Below, piece by piece: positions 17,759-27,409 of a DNA stretch of 64,000 bases. The DNA lies in assembly GCF_001552595.1 (NCBI RefSeq), contig NZ_BCRM01000002.1:183831-247830 (forward strand), in the 5' to 3' direction. The DNA is from Rhodococcus erythropolis NBRC 15567 (GTDB lineage Bacteria; Actinomycetota; Actinomycetes; Mycobacteriales; Mycobacteriaceae). A model generated the notes under the pieces. That model ran no database searches, was not told the DNA's origin, and saw nothing but the letters and a program-made list of their open reading frames with translations. How positions within the stretch are numbered: the first letter of the stretch is position 1; each line of letters opens with the position of its first letter. The position numbers and the translations under genes are program-made.

Positions 17759-18435
17759 CGTCGCAACGCTGCCGCCATGTCGTCGAGGTGTGCCCGGCTG
17801 ATCCGTACCGCTGCCTCCGCGTCGCCGGCTTCGATGGCGTCCACCAACATTCGATGCTCGTCCGCATCCGGCTGACTGTGTGGATGCAGGTCCAGAACCG
17901 CGATCAACTCGATCAACCCGGCCCGCAGACGCGGCACAAAAGTCTCGAAGAGTTCCGACAGCACGGGATTGTGTGCCGCATCCACCACTGCCCGGTGGAC
18001 CGCAATGTCGGCGTCGACAAACGCTGCGTCCCCAGAGTGCGCGGCGGCAGTTCTACCGTCCAACGCCTGCCGCAGAGCCGCGACGTCAACGGCATCGCGG
18101 CGCTGTGCCGCCAGCCGAGCCGCTTCGATCTCGACCGCATTTCGCACCTCGACGACATGAAGAATCGCCTCGGCTTCGAGCACGCGCGGCCACTGATCCG
18201 GAGGCGTCGTACTCCGTAGGAAGACGCCGGCACCCTGTCTCGATTCGAGCATGCCGAGGCCCGCGAGGGTCCGCACCGCTTCCCTGATGGTGGACCGACC
18301 GATACCCAACTGCGCAGCCAAAGTGGTTTCACCTGGAAGTTTGGCGCCGACTTCCCATTCACCGCTCACGATCCGCGCTCGCAGCAACTCCGCAGCCTGG
18401 TCGGTGAGCAGCCGACGCTCGACGATCGGTGACAC
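17755..18435 (-). CDS. FadR-subfamily GntR regulator (FCD domain)
   Basis: The 226-residue protein has an N-terminal winged helix (LRARIVSGEWEVGAKLPGE, then LGIGRSTIREAVRTLAGLGM, ending RQGAGVFL) and an all-helical FCD domain (about 90-220). The metal or ligand residues are in DADIAVHRAV and in the H-rich end (DEHRMLVDAI, ISRAHLDDM). FCD regulators usually sense small organic acids or amino-acid metabolites. It begins with GTG after TGAGGAG. It is divergent from leuA, and its upstream region overlaps the leuA promoter, so an effect on leuA is possible. However, leuA already has a peptide attenuator, and no clear FadR-type operator is visible. Confidence 0.85.
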   Translation of the reverse strand: MSPIVERRLLTDQAAELLRARIVSGEWEVGAKLPGETTLAAQLGIGRSTIREAVRTLAGLGMLESRQGAGVFLRSTTPPDQWPRVLEAEAILHVVEVRNAVEIEAARLAAQRRDAVDVAALRQALDGRTAAAHSGDAAFVDADIAVHRAVVDAAHNPVLSELFETFVPRLRAGLIELIAVLDLHPHSQPDADEHRMLVDAIEAGDAEAAVRISRAHLDDMAAALRR

Positions 18436-18449
18436 GTGAACTCCTCAGG

Positions 18450-18478
18450 TTGTCTGATAAGTGATTTCGTTCTAGTGT
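18450..18478 (+). promoter_or_regulatory. leuA promoter
   Basis: A -35 box TTGTCT (18450-18455) and a -10 box TAGTGT (18473-18478) are separated by exactly 17 bases. The leader-peptide ATG lies 7 bases after the -10, so transcription probably starts at or next to that ATG. Confidence 0.7.
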
Positions 18479-18485
18479 AGCCCGC

Positions 18486-18530
18486 ATGGCTACAGGAGCA
18501 CTCCTTCTCGACTGCCGCGGCGGGGCCTGA
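18486..18530 (+). CDS. Leucine leader peptide of leuA
   Basis: This 14-codon open frame encodes [14 protein letters not shown]. Three consecutive Leu codons (CTC CTT CTC, 18501-18509) are the signature of a leucine-sensing attenuator. No ribosome binding site precedes it. The ATG lies 7 bases after a TAGTGT -10 box, so it should be translated as a leaderless message. The stop codon abuts a hairpin arm at 18532. Slow translation at the Leu codons versus completion to the stop should select between two downstream RNA folds that control leuA translation. Leucine attenuators before leuA have been predicted in actinobacteria, and this fits that class. Confidence 0.82.
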   Translation: MATGALLLDCRGGA

Positions 18531-18531
18531 C

Positions 18532-18594
18532 AGACCGGCACCCCTCCGCGGGGTTTCGCCATGCCGGTCTCTCGACTCGACCGCAGGAGAAACC
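18532..18594 (+). promoter_or_regulatory. leuA attenuator: two mutually exclusive hairpins
   Basis: Hairpin A pairs AGACCGGCA (18532-18540) with TGCCGGTCT (18562-18570), and a small CCCC/GGGG stem lies inside its loop. Hairpin B pairs GGTCTCTC (18566-18573) with GAGAAACC (18587-18594), with one mismatch, and covers the leuA ribosome binding site AGGAGA (18585-18590). A and B share 18566-18570, so only one can form. A ribosome paused at the Leu codons leaves A free to form and the binding site open. A ribosome at the stop codon masks 18532-18540, frees the second arm and allows B. No U-tract follows, so control is probably translational. Confidence 0.65.
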
Positions 18595-18598
18595 GAAG

Positions 18599-20335
18599 AT
18601 GAGTACTACCCGCGCCAACCGCTGGAACAACCAGAAGCCGTCACGCATGCCGTCCGAGCGCTATCGCGCCGCGTGGGATCGCGTCGACATTCCGACTTTC
18701 GACCGAACGTGGCCGTCCAATCGCACCACCGCGGCGCCCCTGTGGGTGCCCGTCGATCTGCGTGACGGCAATCAAGCCCTCGCAGAACCGATGGACCCCG
18801 AACGCAAGCGCCGAATGTTCGAACTGATGGTGGCGATCGGCTACAAGGAAATCGAGGTCGGCTATCCCTCTGCGAGCCAGACCGATTTCGATTTCGTTCG
18901 CGACCTGGTGCGGTTCGATCTCGTTCCCGACGACGTCACCATCGTCGTATTCACCGCCGCGCGTACGGATTTGATCGAACGGACGTACCAGTCGATCGAG
19001 GGACTGCCGAACGCGGTCGTCCACATGTACACCGCGACTGCGCCGACGTGGCGAAACGTGGTTCTCGACAAAGAGCGAGAAGAGTTGCACGACATGATTT
19101 TCCGTGCGGCGCAGGACGTGGCCCGTGGCGGCGAAGGCCACGACGGGTGGCGATTCGAGTTCTCCCCCGAGGTCTTCAACCTCACCGAACCCGATTACAT
19201 CCTGCAGGTCTGCAACAGCCTCACCGAACTCTGGGACGCCAGTCCCGATCGCCCGGTCATCCACAACCTGCCTGCCACAGTCGAAATCGCCACCCCCAAC
19301 ATCTATGCCGACCAGATCGAATACATGCACCAGAACCTGGCCCGACGCGATTCGGTGATTCTCTCGGTCCACCCGCACAACGACCGCGGCACCGGGGTTG
19401 CATGTGCCGAACTGGCAGTACTGGCCGGCGCGCAGCGCGTCGAGGGATGCCTGTTCGGCAACGGCGAGCGCACGGGCAACGTCGACCTGGTCACGCTGGG
19501 GCTGAATCTGCATGCACAGGGCGTCGATCCGGAAATCGACTTCTCCGACATCGACAAGATCCGTCGAACGGTGGAGTACTGCAACCGAATTCCCGTCCAC
19601 GAGCGCCACCCGTACGGCGGAGATCTCGTGTACACGGCATTTTCCGGAACCCACCAGGATGCGATCAAGAAGGGCTTCGCCCATCACTACGAGAGCGCGG
19701 AGGCTGCCGGCGTCGATCCGGGATCGGCGCCGTGGGCAGTCCCCTATCTGCCGATCGACCCCGCCGACGTCGGCCGCGATTACCAGGCGGTGATTCGTGT
19801 GAACAGCCAGTCGGGCAAAGGCGGAATCGCTTATCTGTTGCAGACCGAGTACGGGGTCGAACTCCCCCGGCGCCTGCAAATCGACTTCGCCTCGCGAGTG
19901 CAGCTCGAGACCGACGACTCGGGCACCGAAATGACTGCCGACCAGCTGTGGAAACTGCTACTGCGCGAGTACGGGTACAACGGAGGAGTGCGTCGGTACT
20001 CCCTGGAACACACCGCCGACGGTGATCAGTTGTTCGTCGCCATTGATCGCGACGGACGCGAGGTCACCGCCGCCGCGAGTGCGTCCGGCCCGGTCGAGGC
20101 ATTGAGCAAGATCCTGACGGAACAGGGCTCGGACGTCGAGGTCGTCTCGCTCACCCAGCATTCACTGCCCCGCAACCCGGAGTCTTCCGGTAATGCGAAT
20201 TCGGCAGTCACCATCGCAGAATGCGTGGTGAACGGCGAGGGGCGCTGGGGCATTGCGGTGCATCAGTCAGTGACAGCGTCGGCGCTTCACGCCGTCTATG
20301 CCGCAAGCACAAACGCTGTGATGCAGCTCACATGA
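18599..20335 (+). CDS. leuA: 2-isopropylmalate synthase
   Basis: LeuA condenses acetyl-CoA with 2-oxoisovalerate, the first step of leucine synthesis. The 578-residue protein is the long actinobacterial form. A TIM-barrel catalytic domain has [11 protein letters not shown] (about 51-61), with the metal-binding Asp, and the metal-binding HPHNDRGTG (about 258-266) followed by [13 protein letters not shown] linker and a C-terminal LeuA regulatory domain (about 440-575) provide leucine feedback inhibition. The ATG has AGGAGA upstream, which is the target of the leader hairpin. It is transcribed alone, and the next gene has its own promoter region. Confidence 0.97.
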   Translation: MSTTRANRWNNQKPSRMPSERYRAAWDRVDIPTFDRTWPSNRTTAAPLWVPVDLRDGNQALAEPMDPERKRRMFELMVAIGYKEIEVGYPSASQTDFDFVRDLVRFDLVPDDVTIVVFTAARTDLIERTYQSIEGLPNAVVHMYTATAPTWRNVVLDKEREELHDMIFRAAQDVARGGEGHDGWRFEFSPEVFNLTEPDYILQVCNSLTELWDASPDRPVIHNLPATVEIATPNIYADQIEYMHQNLARRDSVILSVHPHNDRGTGVACAELAVLAGAQRVEGCLFGNGERTGNVDLVTLGLNLHAQGVDPEIDFSDIDKIRRTVEYCNRIPVHERHPYGGDLVYTAFSGTHQDAIKKGFAHHYESAEAAGVDPGSAPWAVPYLPIDPADVGRDYQAVIRVNSQSGKGGIAYLLQTEYGVELPRRLQIDFASRVQLETDDSGTEMTADQLWKLLLREYGYNGGVRRYSLEHTADGDQLFVAIDRDGREVTAAASASGPVEALSKILTEQGSDVEVVSLTQHSLPRNPESSGNANSAVTIAECVVNGEGRWGIAVHQSVTASALHAVYAASTNAVMQLT

Positions 20336-20362
20336 TCTTGCGGAAGGATTTCCCGGGGTCCA

Positions 20363-20396
20363 TAGTTGAAGCTACAAGAACTTGAACATTCAACTA
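20363..20396. promoter_or_regulatory. Inverted repeat in the yceI promoter
   Basis: TAGTTGAA (20363-20370) and TTCAACTA (20389-20396) are perfect inverted copies, and an inner TTGAA-CA-TTCAA (20382-20393) forms a second, overlapping palindrome. MarR-type regulators often bind such sites, and yceI genes are often MarR-controlled, but no marR gene is adjacent here. Confidence 0.45.
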
Positions 20397-20413
20397 CTTA
20401 TTCAGGAGCTTCC

Positions 20414-20962
20414 ATGACCACCGCAACCTTGCCCACATTGACCGCCGGAACCTGGGTCATCGACACCGTCCACTCCACTGTCGGATTCTCGGTTCGCCAC
20501 CTCATGGTTTCCAAGGTTCGTGGAACGTTCGACGAGTTCTCGGGAACGATCACCGTTGCCGAAGACGGAACCCCCGCCGTCGAGGCCGAGATCTCCGTGG
20601 ACTCCATCAACACCAAGAACGAGCAGCGCGACGGCCACATCAAGTCCGCTGACTTCTTCGACGTCGAGAAGTTCCCGAAGGCCACCTTCAAGTCCACCGC
20701 AGTGCGCTCCAAGGGCAGCGACTTCGTCCTCGCCGGCGACTTCACGCTCCACGGCGTCACCCGCGAGGTCGAGCTGAACCTCGAGTTCAACGGCGTCAAC
20801 CCGGGCATGGGCCAGGGCCCCGTCGCCGGATTCGAAGCCACCACCGTCATCAACCGCAAGGACTTCGACATCTCCATCGAGATGCCCCTCGAAGGCGGCG
20901 GAGCAGTTGTCGGCGACAAGATCACGATCACCCTCGAGATCGAAGCCGGCCTCCAGGCTTAA
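20414..20962 (+). CDS. yceI: YceI-family lipocalin-like protein
   Basis: The 182-residue protein has a beta-barrel YceI fold. Family elements visible are GTWVIDTVHSTVGFSVRHLM (about 12-31), EISVDSINTKNEQRDGHIKS, DFFDVEKFPKATFKST, and GDFTLHGVTREVEL. YceI proteins bind isoprenoid or other hydrophobic ligands. No signal peptide is present, so this one is cytoplasmic. The ATG follows AGGAG. An inverted repeat in the promoter suggests repression, and a 22-base-pair hairpin just after the stop probably protects or terminates the mRNA. Confidence 0.92.
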   Translation: MTTATLPTLTAGTWVIDTVHSTVGFSVRHLMVSKVRGTFDEFSGTITVAEDGTPAVEAEISVDSINTKNEQRDGHIKSADFFDVEKFPKATFKSTAVRSKGSDFVLAGDFTLHGVTREVELNLEFNGVNPGMGQGPVAGFEATTVINRKDFDISIEMPLEGGGAVVGDKITITLEIEAGLQA

Positions 20963-20966
20963 CAGC

Positions 20967-21012
20967 ACTGTGCGCCTTTATTAACCGCCCGCGGTTAATA
21001 AAGGCGCACAGT
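20967..21012. terminator. 22-base-pair perfect inverted repeat after yceI
   Basis: The arms 20967-20988 and 20991-21012 are fully complementary around a CC centre, and each contains TTTATTAACC or its complement. The element starts 4 bases after the yceI stop. It has no T-tract, and it ends 3 bases before the TATGGT -10-like box of the next gene. It may be a terminator, an mRNA-stabilising hairpin or an operator. Confidence 0.6.
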
Positions 21013-21026
21013 CGTATGGTGTGAGC

Positions 21027-21404
21027 GTGAAGAAGTACGCACCATTCCTGCTGATCGACGCCATTCTTGTCATAATCTTCTGCGCGATAGGGCGCCGTAC
21101 CCACGAAGAAGCCAATGCGCTCGCCGGTCTGGCGAAGACATCGTGGCCCTTCCTGACCGGCCTGGTGATCGGATGGGCTGCCACGTTCGCGCTGTACCGC
21201 GACAAGTTCAATGCCGTTCTCCTTCTTCCCACCGGCATTGTCGTTTGGCTCGGCGCCGTCATCATCGGCATGATCCTGCGAGTGTTGAGTGGCCAGGGCA
21301 CCCAGTTCAGCTTCATCGTCGTCGCGACGCTGGTCCTCGGCGCGTTCCTTCTCGGTTGGCGCGCACTCGCTCCGCTGGTAGCGAGGATCCGCACCAAGTC
21401 GTAA
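21027..21404 (+). CDS. DUF3054-family small membrane protein
   Basis: This 125-residue protein has four predicted helices (about 6-23, 38-56, 63-85, 93-115) and matches the DUF3054 family of unknown function, which is widespread in actinobacteria. A TATGGT hexamer (21015-21020) lies 6 bases before the GTG at 21027, so a leaderless start is the best guess. A GTG two codons upstream is an alternative. The gene follows the large hairpin after yceI and precedes a peptide transporter by 57 bases. Confidence 0.75.
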   Translation: MKKYAPFLLIDAILVIIFCAIGRRTHEEANALAGLAKTSWPFLTGLVIGWAATFALYRDKFNAVLLLPTGIVVWLGAVIIGMILRVLSGQGTQFSFIVVATLVLGAFLLGWRALAPLVARIRTKS

Positions 21405-21461
21405 CCAAACTCCACGGCTCGGAACCACCCGAAATGCCCGAGCACGTAGGACACTTTTCGA

Positions 21462-22934
<1,473 letters not shown>

Positions 22935-22940
22935 GCGGTC

Positions 22941-23678
22941 TCACTTCACCCACAACCACAGAGCCAGCACGAATCCCGCTATCGCTACTGCCACTCGCAG
23001 TACCGATGGCGGGATTTTCTTGACTACGGGCGGGCCACACCAACCTCCGGCCAACGCTCCGAGCGCCATCGCCAACGCGGCCACCCAATGCACCTGTCCG
23101 GAGAAGGCGAAGATGAGTGCAGCCACAAGATTGGCAATGCCGAGAAAGAAGCTCTTCAGGATCGTTGCACGCCACACCGTTTCGGACGTGAGGATGAGCG
23201 TCGCGGCCAGGAAGATGACGCCGGCACCGGCACCGAAATAGCCGCCGTAGACCGCGACGGCAAACAGTGCGGCCGAGTAGATTCCGGGACGGTCACCGCC
23301 GCCGGACAACTCACGAATCTTCGGTTGCAGTAGCAACGCGAGCGAGGCGAACACAACCATCGCCGGCACAACGGATTCGAACGAACCTTCCGGTGCCAGC
23401 CACAGAATCAGGGCACCGATGATGCCACCGGCAGCCGAATAGAGAGACCAGCGAACAAGTTTCGGACCCGTGTCGGCAACTTCACGGGACGAGTTCGCCA
23501 ATGCGCCGACGCCCACGGCCACCAACGCGACGGTATTGGTCATGTTCGCGCTGACCGGCGAGAGCCCGACGCTCAGCAGCGCCGGATACGAAACGATCGA
23601 TGCGAGACCGGTGACAAAACCGACTAGACCGCTGAAGAATCCCGCTACGACGAGGAAAAGGAAATCGAGCAGGTTCAC
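22941..23678 (-). CDS. TSUP-family (TauE/SafE) anion permease
   Basis: The 245-residue protein has seven to eight helices and the TauE/SafE family layout: FFSGLVGFVTGLASIVSYPA near the N-terminus and the second-half counterpart YGGYFGAGAGVIFLAA (about 145-160). Members export sulfite, sulfoacetate or related organic anions, but the substrate here cannot be read from sequence. The start is GTG at 23678. A TAGATT element (minus strand) lies about 8 bases upstream, so the message is probably leaderless or nearly so. Confidence 0.85.
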   Translation of the reverse strand: MNLLDFLFLVVAGFFSGLVGFVTGLASIVSYPALLSVGLSPVSANMTNTVALVAVGVGALANSSREVADTGPKLVRWSLYSAAGGIIGALILWLAPEGSFESVVPAMVVFASLALLLQPKIRELSGGGDRPGIYSAALFAVAVYGGYFGAGAGVIFLAATLILTSETVWRATILKSFFLGIANLVAALIFAFSGQVHWVAALAMALGALAGGWCGPPVVKKIPPSVLRVAVAIAGFVLALWLWVK

Positions 23679-23708
23679 GAACCAGGAATCTACCCGCGGT
23701 GCCTGGTA

Positions 23709-25388
23709 CTACTTGTCGGCAGGCTTGCCGAGTTCCTGGAAGAGCTTGTCCGTCATCTGCATTGCTCGATCGCCGCCGTCGGCGTCTGCGACGAACACTG
23801 CAAACGCGAAGTCTCCGCGCGATCCGTAGAACCAGCGATCGTCACCGCTCGCTGCACCGGCCGCCATCATGTCCGGGTACCCGGCCAGTCCGCCGGCCCC
23901 TCGCATGGCGTCGCGCAGACGATTGTTGACGTCGCCGGGCAATGCCGTCGGCGTGACGTCGGCGGTAGCCGGTTGTCCGAATACCATCATCGGCAGCGGG
24001 GCACTGCCGCGGGCGATCGATGCCGCGAGCATCGCCATTCCGAACGGAGTCACTGTCGGCGCGTCCGCGTCGTTGGACGTCTTGTTGGCCATGACGTTGT
24101 TCATTGCCTGGTCCACGCCGGGGCGGTTCGCGGCAAGTACTGCCGTCTGCTGATCGAGTCCCTGAATGTGGAAGCCGTTGCCGAGTCCGAGTTGCTGCCC
24201 GGTGTCGGCCAACTGTTCGGGGGACACAGATCCGGGGTCGACGCCGTTCTGCATCGACGATGCGAGGCGGACCAGATCGAGGGCGCCGCCGGCCGGACGC
24301 AACCCGGTGAATGCGATCGGGCCCTGTTCGATGGCCTGATTGTTCTGTGCTGCAGCCAGAATGGCGCCGTCCGACGGGCGGATCGCGACGATGGCGGCGG
24401 GAGTACCTGCACTGACGACGGCTTCGATCGCAGCGAGTTGAGCGTGCGAATCGAGGGTTGCGGCGACGTCGGGGCCGGGAGGTCCTTGGAAGCCGGCTTG
24501 TTTGATCGGGAATCCGTTGGACTCCACCAGGTTGACCGCCCAGCCGGCGGTGGCGTCGCGATTGGCCTGCCACACGGTCCGCAGCGGGTCCAGGAGCGGC
24601 GAGTTGATACGACGATCGGAGGCGATCAGCTTGGGTGTCTTGACCACGACGACGCCGGGGATCGCAAAATCGCTTTCCAGGTACGCGTAGTCGGGATCGC
24701 GGAGCAGTACGGCGGTGACGGGCTTGCCCGGGTTGGCCGCGAGGTCGGCCAGCATCGACTCCGAGGTCACCAATGGTGCGACGGGCTCGAGAACTGCGGC
24801 GAGGCGACGAGTGGTGTCGACGGGGTCCGGCATGGTCGTCGGGTCGAGAGTGATCGCGTTGATGGTCTGCTCGTTCATGAGCAGGGTGCCCGTGCTGTCG
24901 ACCACCTTCGGGGGCGCTGCGTCGGTGCGGGTGTACGAGACGGTGCGCCCGTTTCCGAGGTCGGGAACCAGGACTGACGGGTCCCAGGACACCCGCCAGC
25001 CGACGGAAAGATCGCGAACCTCGCCCTGCGACTGGTAGCTCCAGTCCTTGCCTTCGCCGAAGTTCCAGGACGCGTCGAGGGTGAAGAGTCCGGAGTCGCT
25101 ACCCAGATCCATGACCTGAGCGACGTCGAAGTCGGTGGACTTGGCAGCCAGTCCGTCGAACATCTGCTGGATCGAGGGCCGGGCCGCGTTGGGGTACGAC
25201 GTGAGCGCCGCTGCAGCTTCGGCGTCGTGGTTGTTCAGGGCGGTGACGAAGTCTTCCACCACCGAAGCGGCGTCGGTTTTCTTCTCCCCACCGATGACAC
25301 ATGACGCGAGCGCCACTGTCAGAACGACAGCAGTTATCGAAGCAACGACATATTTTCCACGACGGTTGTGCTGTCCTCCGGGCCCCAT
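23709..25388 (-). CDS. Catalytically dead paralogue of the PBP lipoprotein
   Basis: The 559-residue protein has the same domain order as the gene upstream: lipoprotein signal (LTVALASC), an NTF2-like MecA-type domain (about 35-150) and a dimerisation plus transpeptidase-like region. The catalytic motifs are absent. The site aligned to PPGSTFK reads RPAGGALD, the SxN segment is deleted, and the KTGTAE box is replaced by GAASGDDRW. The flanking framework (AAIVAIRPSDGAILAAAQN; TPFGMAMLAASIA; GDFAFAVFVADA) is well conserved. The frame is open along its full length, so this is a functional non-enzyme rather than a fresh pseudogene. It may bind or regulate its active neighbour. Confidence 0.85.
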   Translation of the reverse strand: MGPGGQHNRRGKYVVASITAVVLTVALASCVIGGEKKTDAASVVEDFVTALNNHDAEAAAALTSYPNAARPSIQQMFDGLAAKSTDFDVAQVMDLGSDSGLFTLDASWNFGEGKDWSYQSQGEVRDLSVGWRVSWDPSVLVPDLGNGRTVSYTRTDAAPPKVVDSTGTLLMNEQTINAITLDPTTMPDPVDTTRRLAAVLEPVAPLVTSESMLADLAANPGKPVTAVLLRDPDYAYLESDFAIPGVVVVKTPKLIASDRRINSPLLDPLRTVWQANRDATAGWAVNLVESNGFPIKQAGFQGPPGPDVAATLDSHAQLAAIEAVVSAGTPAAIVAIRPSDGAILAAAQNNQAIEQGPIAFTGLRPAGGALDLVRLASSMQNGVDPGSVSPEQLADTGQQLGLGNGFHIQGLDQQTAVLAANRPGVDQAMNNVMANKTSNDADAPTVTPFGMAMLAASIARGSAPLPMMVFGQPATADVTPTALPGDVNNRLRDAMRGAGGLAGYPDMMAAGAASGDDRWFYGSRGDFAFAVFVADADGGDRAMQMTDKLFQELGKPADK

Positions 25389-25495
25389 GCATGTAACTCT
25401 TTACTTCTGTCACACGAGTAACAAGCACGGGATGCCTACGAACGTGTCACGGTTGAGCTACGACGGCGTGATCCAACTGCAACGGAAAACAGGTT

Positions 25496-27313
25496 TCAGC
25501 GCAGAAAAGTACCCGCTACCTGCACCGCAGGCGAAGAGCTGTCGGCGCCGGCAATGAACACCGCAAATGCGAGATCTCCCTTGATTCCGACAAACCACCC
25601 GTGTGCTGGACCACCTTCGGTTTCGGCCGTACCGGTCTTGCCCAGAAGCCCCGGAATGTCCTGCAGCGACGTTGCCGTACCGCCTGTGACGGTCTCGCGC
25701 ATCATCACCCGCAACTGTTCGGTCACCTCGGTGGGAGCCGGTGCAACGGTCTGATCTGCCACGCCGGGCTGTCCCTTGACCAACATCGGCGCGGGTGTCG
25801 TCCCGTTGGCGATCGAGGCCGCCACGAGAGCCATCCCGAAAGGCGTGGCGGTCACCGTGCCCTGTCCGATCGCGGACTCGACGCGTTCGGCGGGCGTGTT
25901 CGCGTCAGGGACGTTGCCCGTCACCGTCGTGAGGCCCGGGGTGACGTAGTCGACGCCCAGCCCGAACTGCAGAGCCGCGTTGTGCAGAGCATCGGCAGGC
26001 AGACCCACGGCCATCCTGGCCATGGTGGTGTTGCACGACTTCGCGAACGCGGTGTGCAGCGGAACCGATCCGAGGTCGAACTCGTCGTCGTTGGGGATCT
26101 GACGGCCCTCGATGTTCTCGGTACCCGGGCACGCCAGAACGGTGTCCGGTGTAGCGACGCCGGCTTGCAGCGCCGCGGAGGTCGTCACGGTCTTGAACGT
26201 GGACCCCGGTGGGTACAGGCCGGTCAACGCAATGGGGCCCTGTGCGTCGGCGGGGGCATTCTGGGCCACCGCCAACACCGCTCCGGTCGACGGCTGTAGC
26301 GCTACGATCGCCGCCTGTTGCGTCACCCCGGCGAGCGCGTTCTCGGCGGCGAGTTGCAGTGGTCGGTCGATGGTGGTCGCGATGTTCGGAGCGACCGGCC
26401 CGTCTTGGCCGGCGACGGTGGTGACGGTTCCGTTCTGCTTCACCTGCTGCACCGCCCAGCCCGCGGATTTGTCCTGCCCCTCCTGCCACAGATCGGACAG
26501 CCCACTGAACGTCGGCGACGCCAAAGTTTTGTCCACCGAGAGCAACCGCGCTTGCGGCGCCAAGCTCACTCCGGGAATCGCCGCCAACCGCTCTTCGATC
26601 GGTGCAAGATCCTCGGCACGCAAAGTGATTGCGGTGACCGGCTTCCCGTTCGCCGACGCAAGGTCGCCGCTGAGCGATGTCGCCGTGATCGTCGGCGCGA
26701 CGGGCGAGAGCAGGGCGGCCACAGCTGCGGTGTCCACCGGAGGAACCGCAGCGGAATCCAGATTGACCAGCGTCACCACCTGCTGCTCCATGATCGGCTG
26801 ACCCGCCGCGTCCAGCACGGACGGCGGCGCACCGGTCGTGGGCGTGTAGCGCAGAGTGGTCGAGGAGGTCAGGTCCGGGGCCAGCAGCGCCGGGTCCCAC
26901 TGGATCAGCCAGTTGTCCCCGCTTTTCGACGCGTTTCCCTGCGTCGAGTAGTTCCAGTCCTGACCTTCACCGAACTTCCACGCCGCATCGAGTGTGAACG
27001 TCCCCGCAGAATCACCGGACTCGGTGGCGTCGGAGACGGTGAATGTTCCCTCGTCCTTGCCCAGCCCGTCGATCAGAGCCGAAATCGCAGTCGAGGCCGC
27101 CGCCGGATCGGTGGTCAGGGCTGCCGCCGCTTGCACGTCATCCGACGTGAGCGCGGAGGCGAACTCTTCTGCCACTGATTTCGGCTGGTCAGGGCCAGAA
27201 CTGCAGGCAACTACCGATCCTGCGGCCAATACCCCCAGAGCCACGGCAGCCACGGGACGACGGAAAGTTCGGAAGCTCTGACGAGCGTGTGAAAGGCGCA
27301 CGACTCCGATCAT
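25496..27313 (-). CDS. Class B penicillin-binding lipoprotein (PBP-lipo type)
   Basis: This 605-residue transpeptidase crosslinks peptidoglycan outside the membrane and is a likely beta-lactam target. A lipobox (SVVAC) follows an N-terminal hydrophobic segment. An NTF2-like MecA N-terminal domain (about 45-155), a dimerisation domain and the transpeptidase domain follow. The three active-site motifs are intact: STFK with Ser371, SCN at 426-428 and KTGTAE from 559. It resembles Rv2864c of Mycobacterium. It is divergent from a small hypothetical gene and followed after 107 bases by an inactive paralogue on the same strand. Confidence 0.93.
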   Translation of the reverse strand: MIGVVRLSHARQSFRTFRRPVAAVALGVLAAGSVVACSSGPDQPKSVAEEFASALTSDDVQAAAALTTDPAAASTAISALIDGLGKDEGTFTVSDATESGDSAGTFTLDAAWKFGEGQDWNYSTQGNASKSGDNWLIQWDPALLAPDLTSSTTLRYTPTTGAPPSVLDAAGQPIMEQQVVTLVNLDSAAVPPVDTAAVAALLSPVAPTITATSLSGDLASANGKPVTAITLRAEDLAPIEERLAAIPGVSLAPQARLLSVDKTLASPTFSGLSDLWQEGQDKSAGWAVQQVKQNGTVTTVAGQDGPVAPNIATTIDRPLQLAAENALAGVTQQAAIVALQPSTGAVLAVAQNAPADAQGPIALTGLYPPGSTFKTVTTSAALQAGVATPDTVLACPGTENIEGRQIPNDDEFDLGSVPLHTAFAKSCNTTMARMAVGLPADALHNAALQFGLGVDYVTPGLTTVTGNVPDANTPAERVESAIGQGTVTATPFGMALVAASIANGTTPAPMLVKGQPGVADQTVAPAPTEVTEQLRVMMRETVTGGTATSLQDIPGLLGKTGTAETEGGPAHGWFVGIKGDLAFAVFIAGADSSSPAVQVAGTFLR

Positions 27314-27345
27314 GCCCGAATTTGTGGCGCCGGTTCGACTATCAG

Positions 27346-27361
27346 TGTAATCATGTAATCA
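27346..27361. promoter_or_regulatory. Tandem 8-base repeat in the PBP upstream region
   Basis: TGTAATCA occurs twice head to tail (27346-27353, 27354-27361), and ATCAGTG flanks it on both sides. It lies 33-48 bases upstream of the PBP start and could be a regulator site for the divergent genes. No matching site was noticed elsewhere in the window. Confidence 0.35.
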
Positions 27362-27409
27362 GTGCAATAAACGCACGTCATGCTCCACCAGCTTTCCGAG
27401 GAGAACGCC

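Noticed and set aside
17755..18485. FadR-type regulator as the main controller of leuA
   Set aside because: It is adjacent and divergent, but no clear operator is visible in the leuA promoter, while the leucine attenuator explains control directly. A minor role cannot be excluded.
20967..21012. The 22-base-pair inverted repeat as a transposon end or attachment site
   Set aside because: There is no transposase, no second copy and no target duplication nearby.
23709..25388. Second PBP gene as a pseudogene
   Set aside because: The frame is open over 559 codons with an intact lipobox and conserved framework. The losses are confined to catalytic motifs, so a retained non-enzymatic role is more likely.
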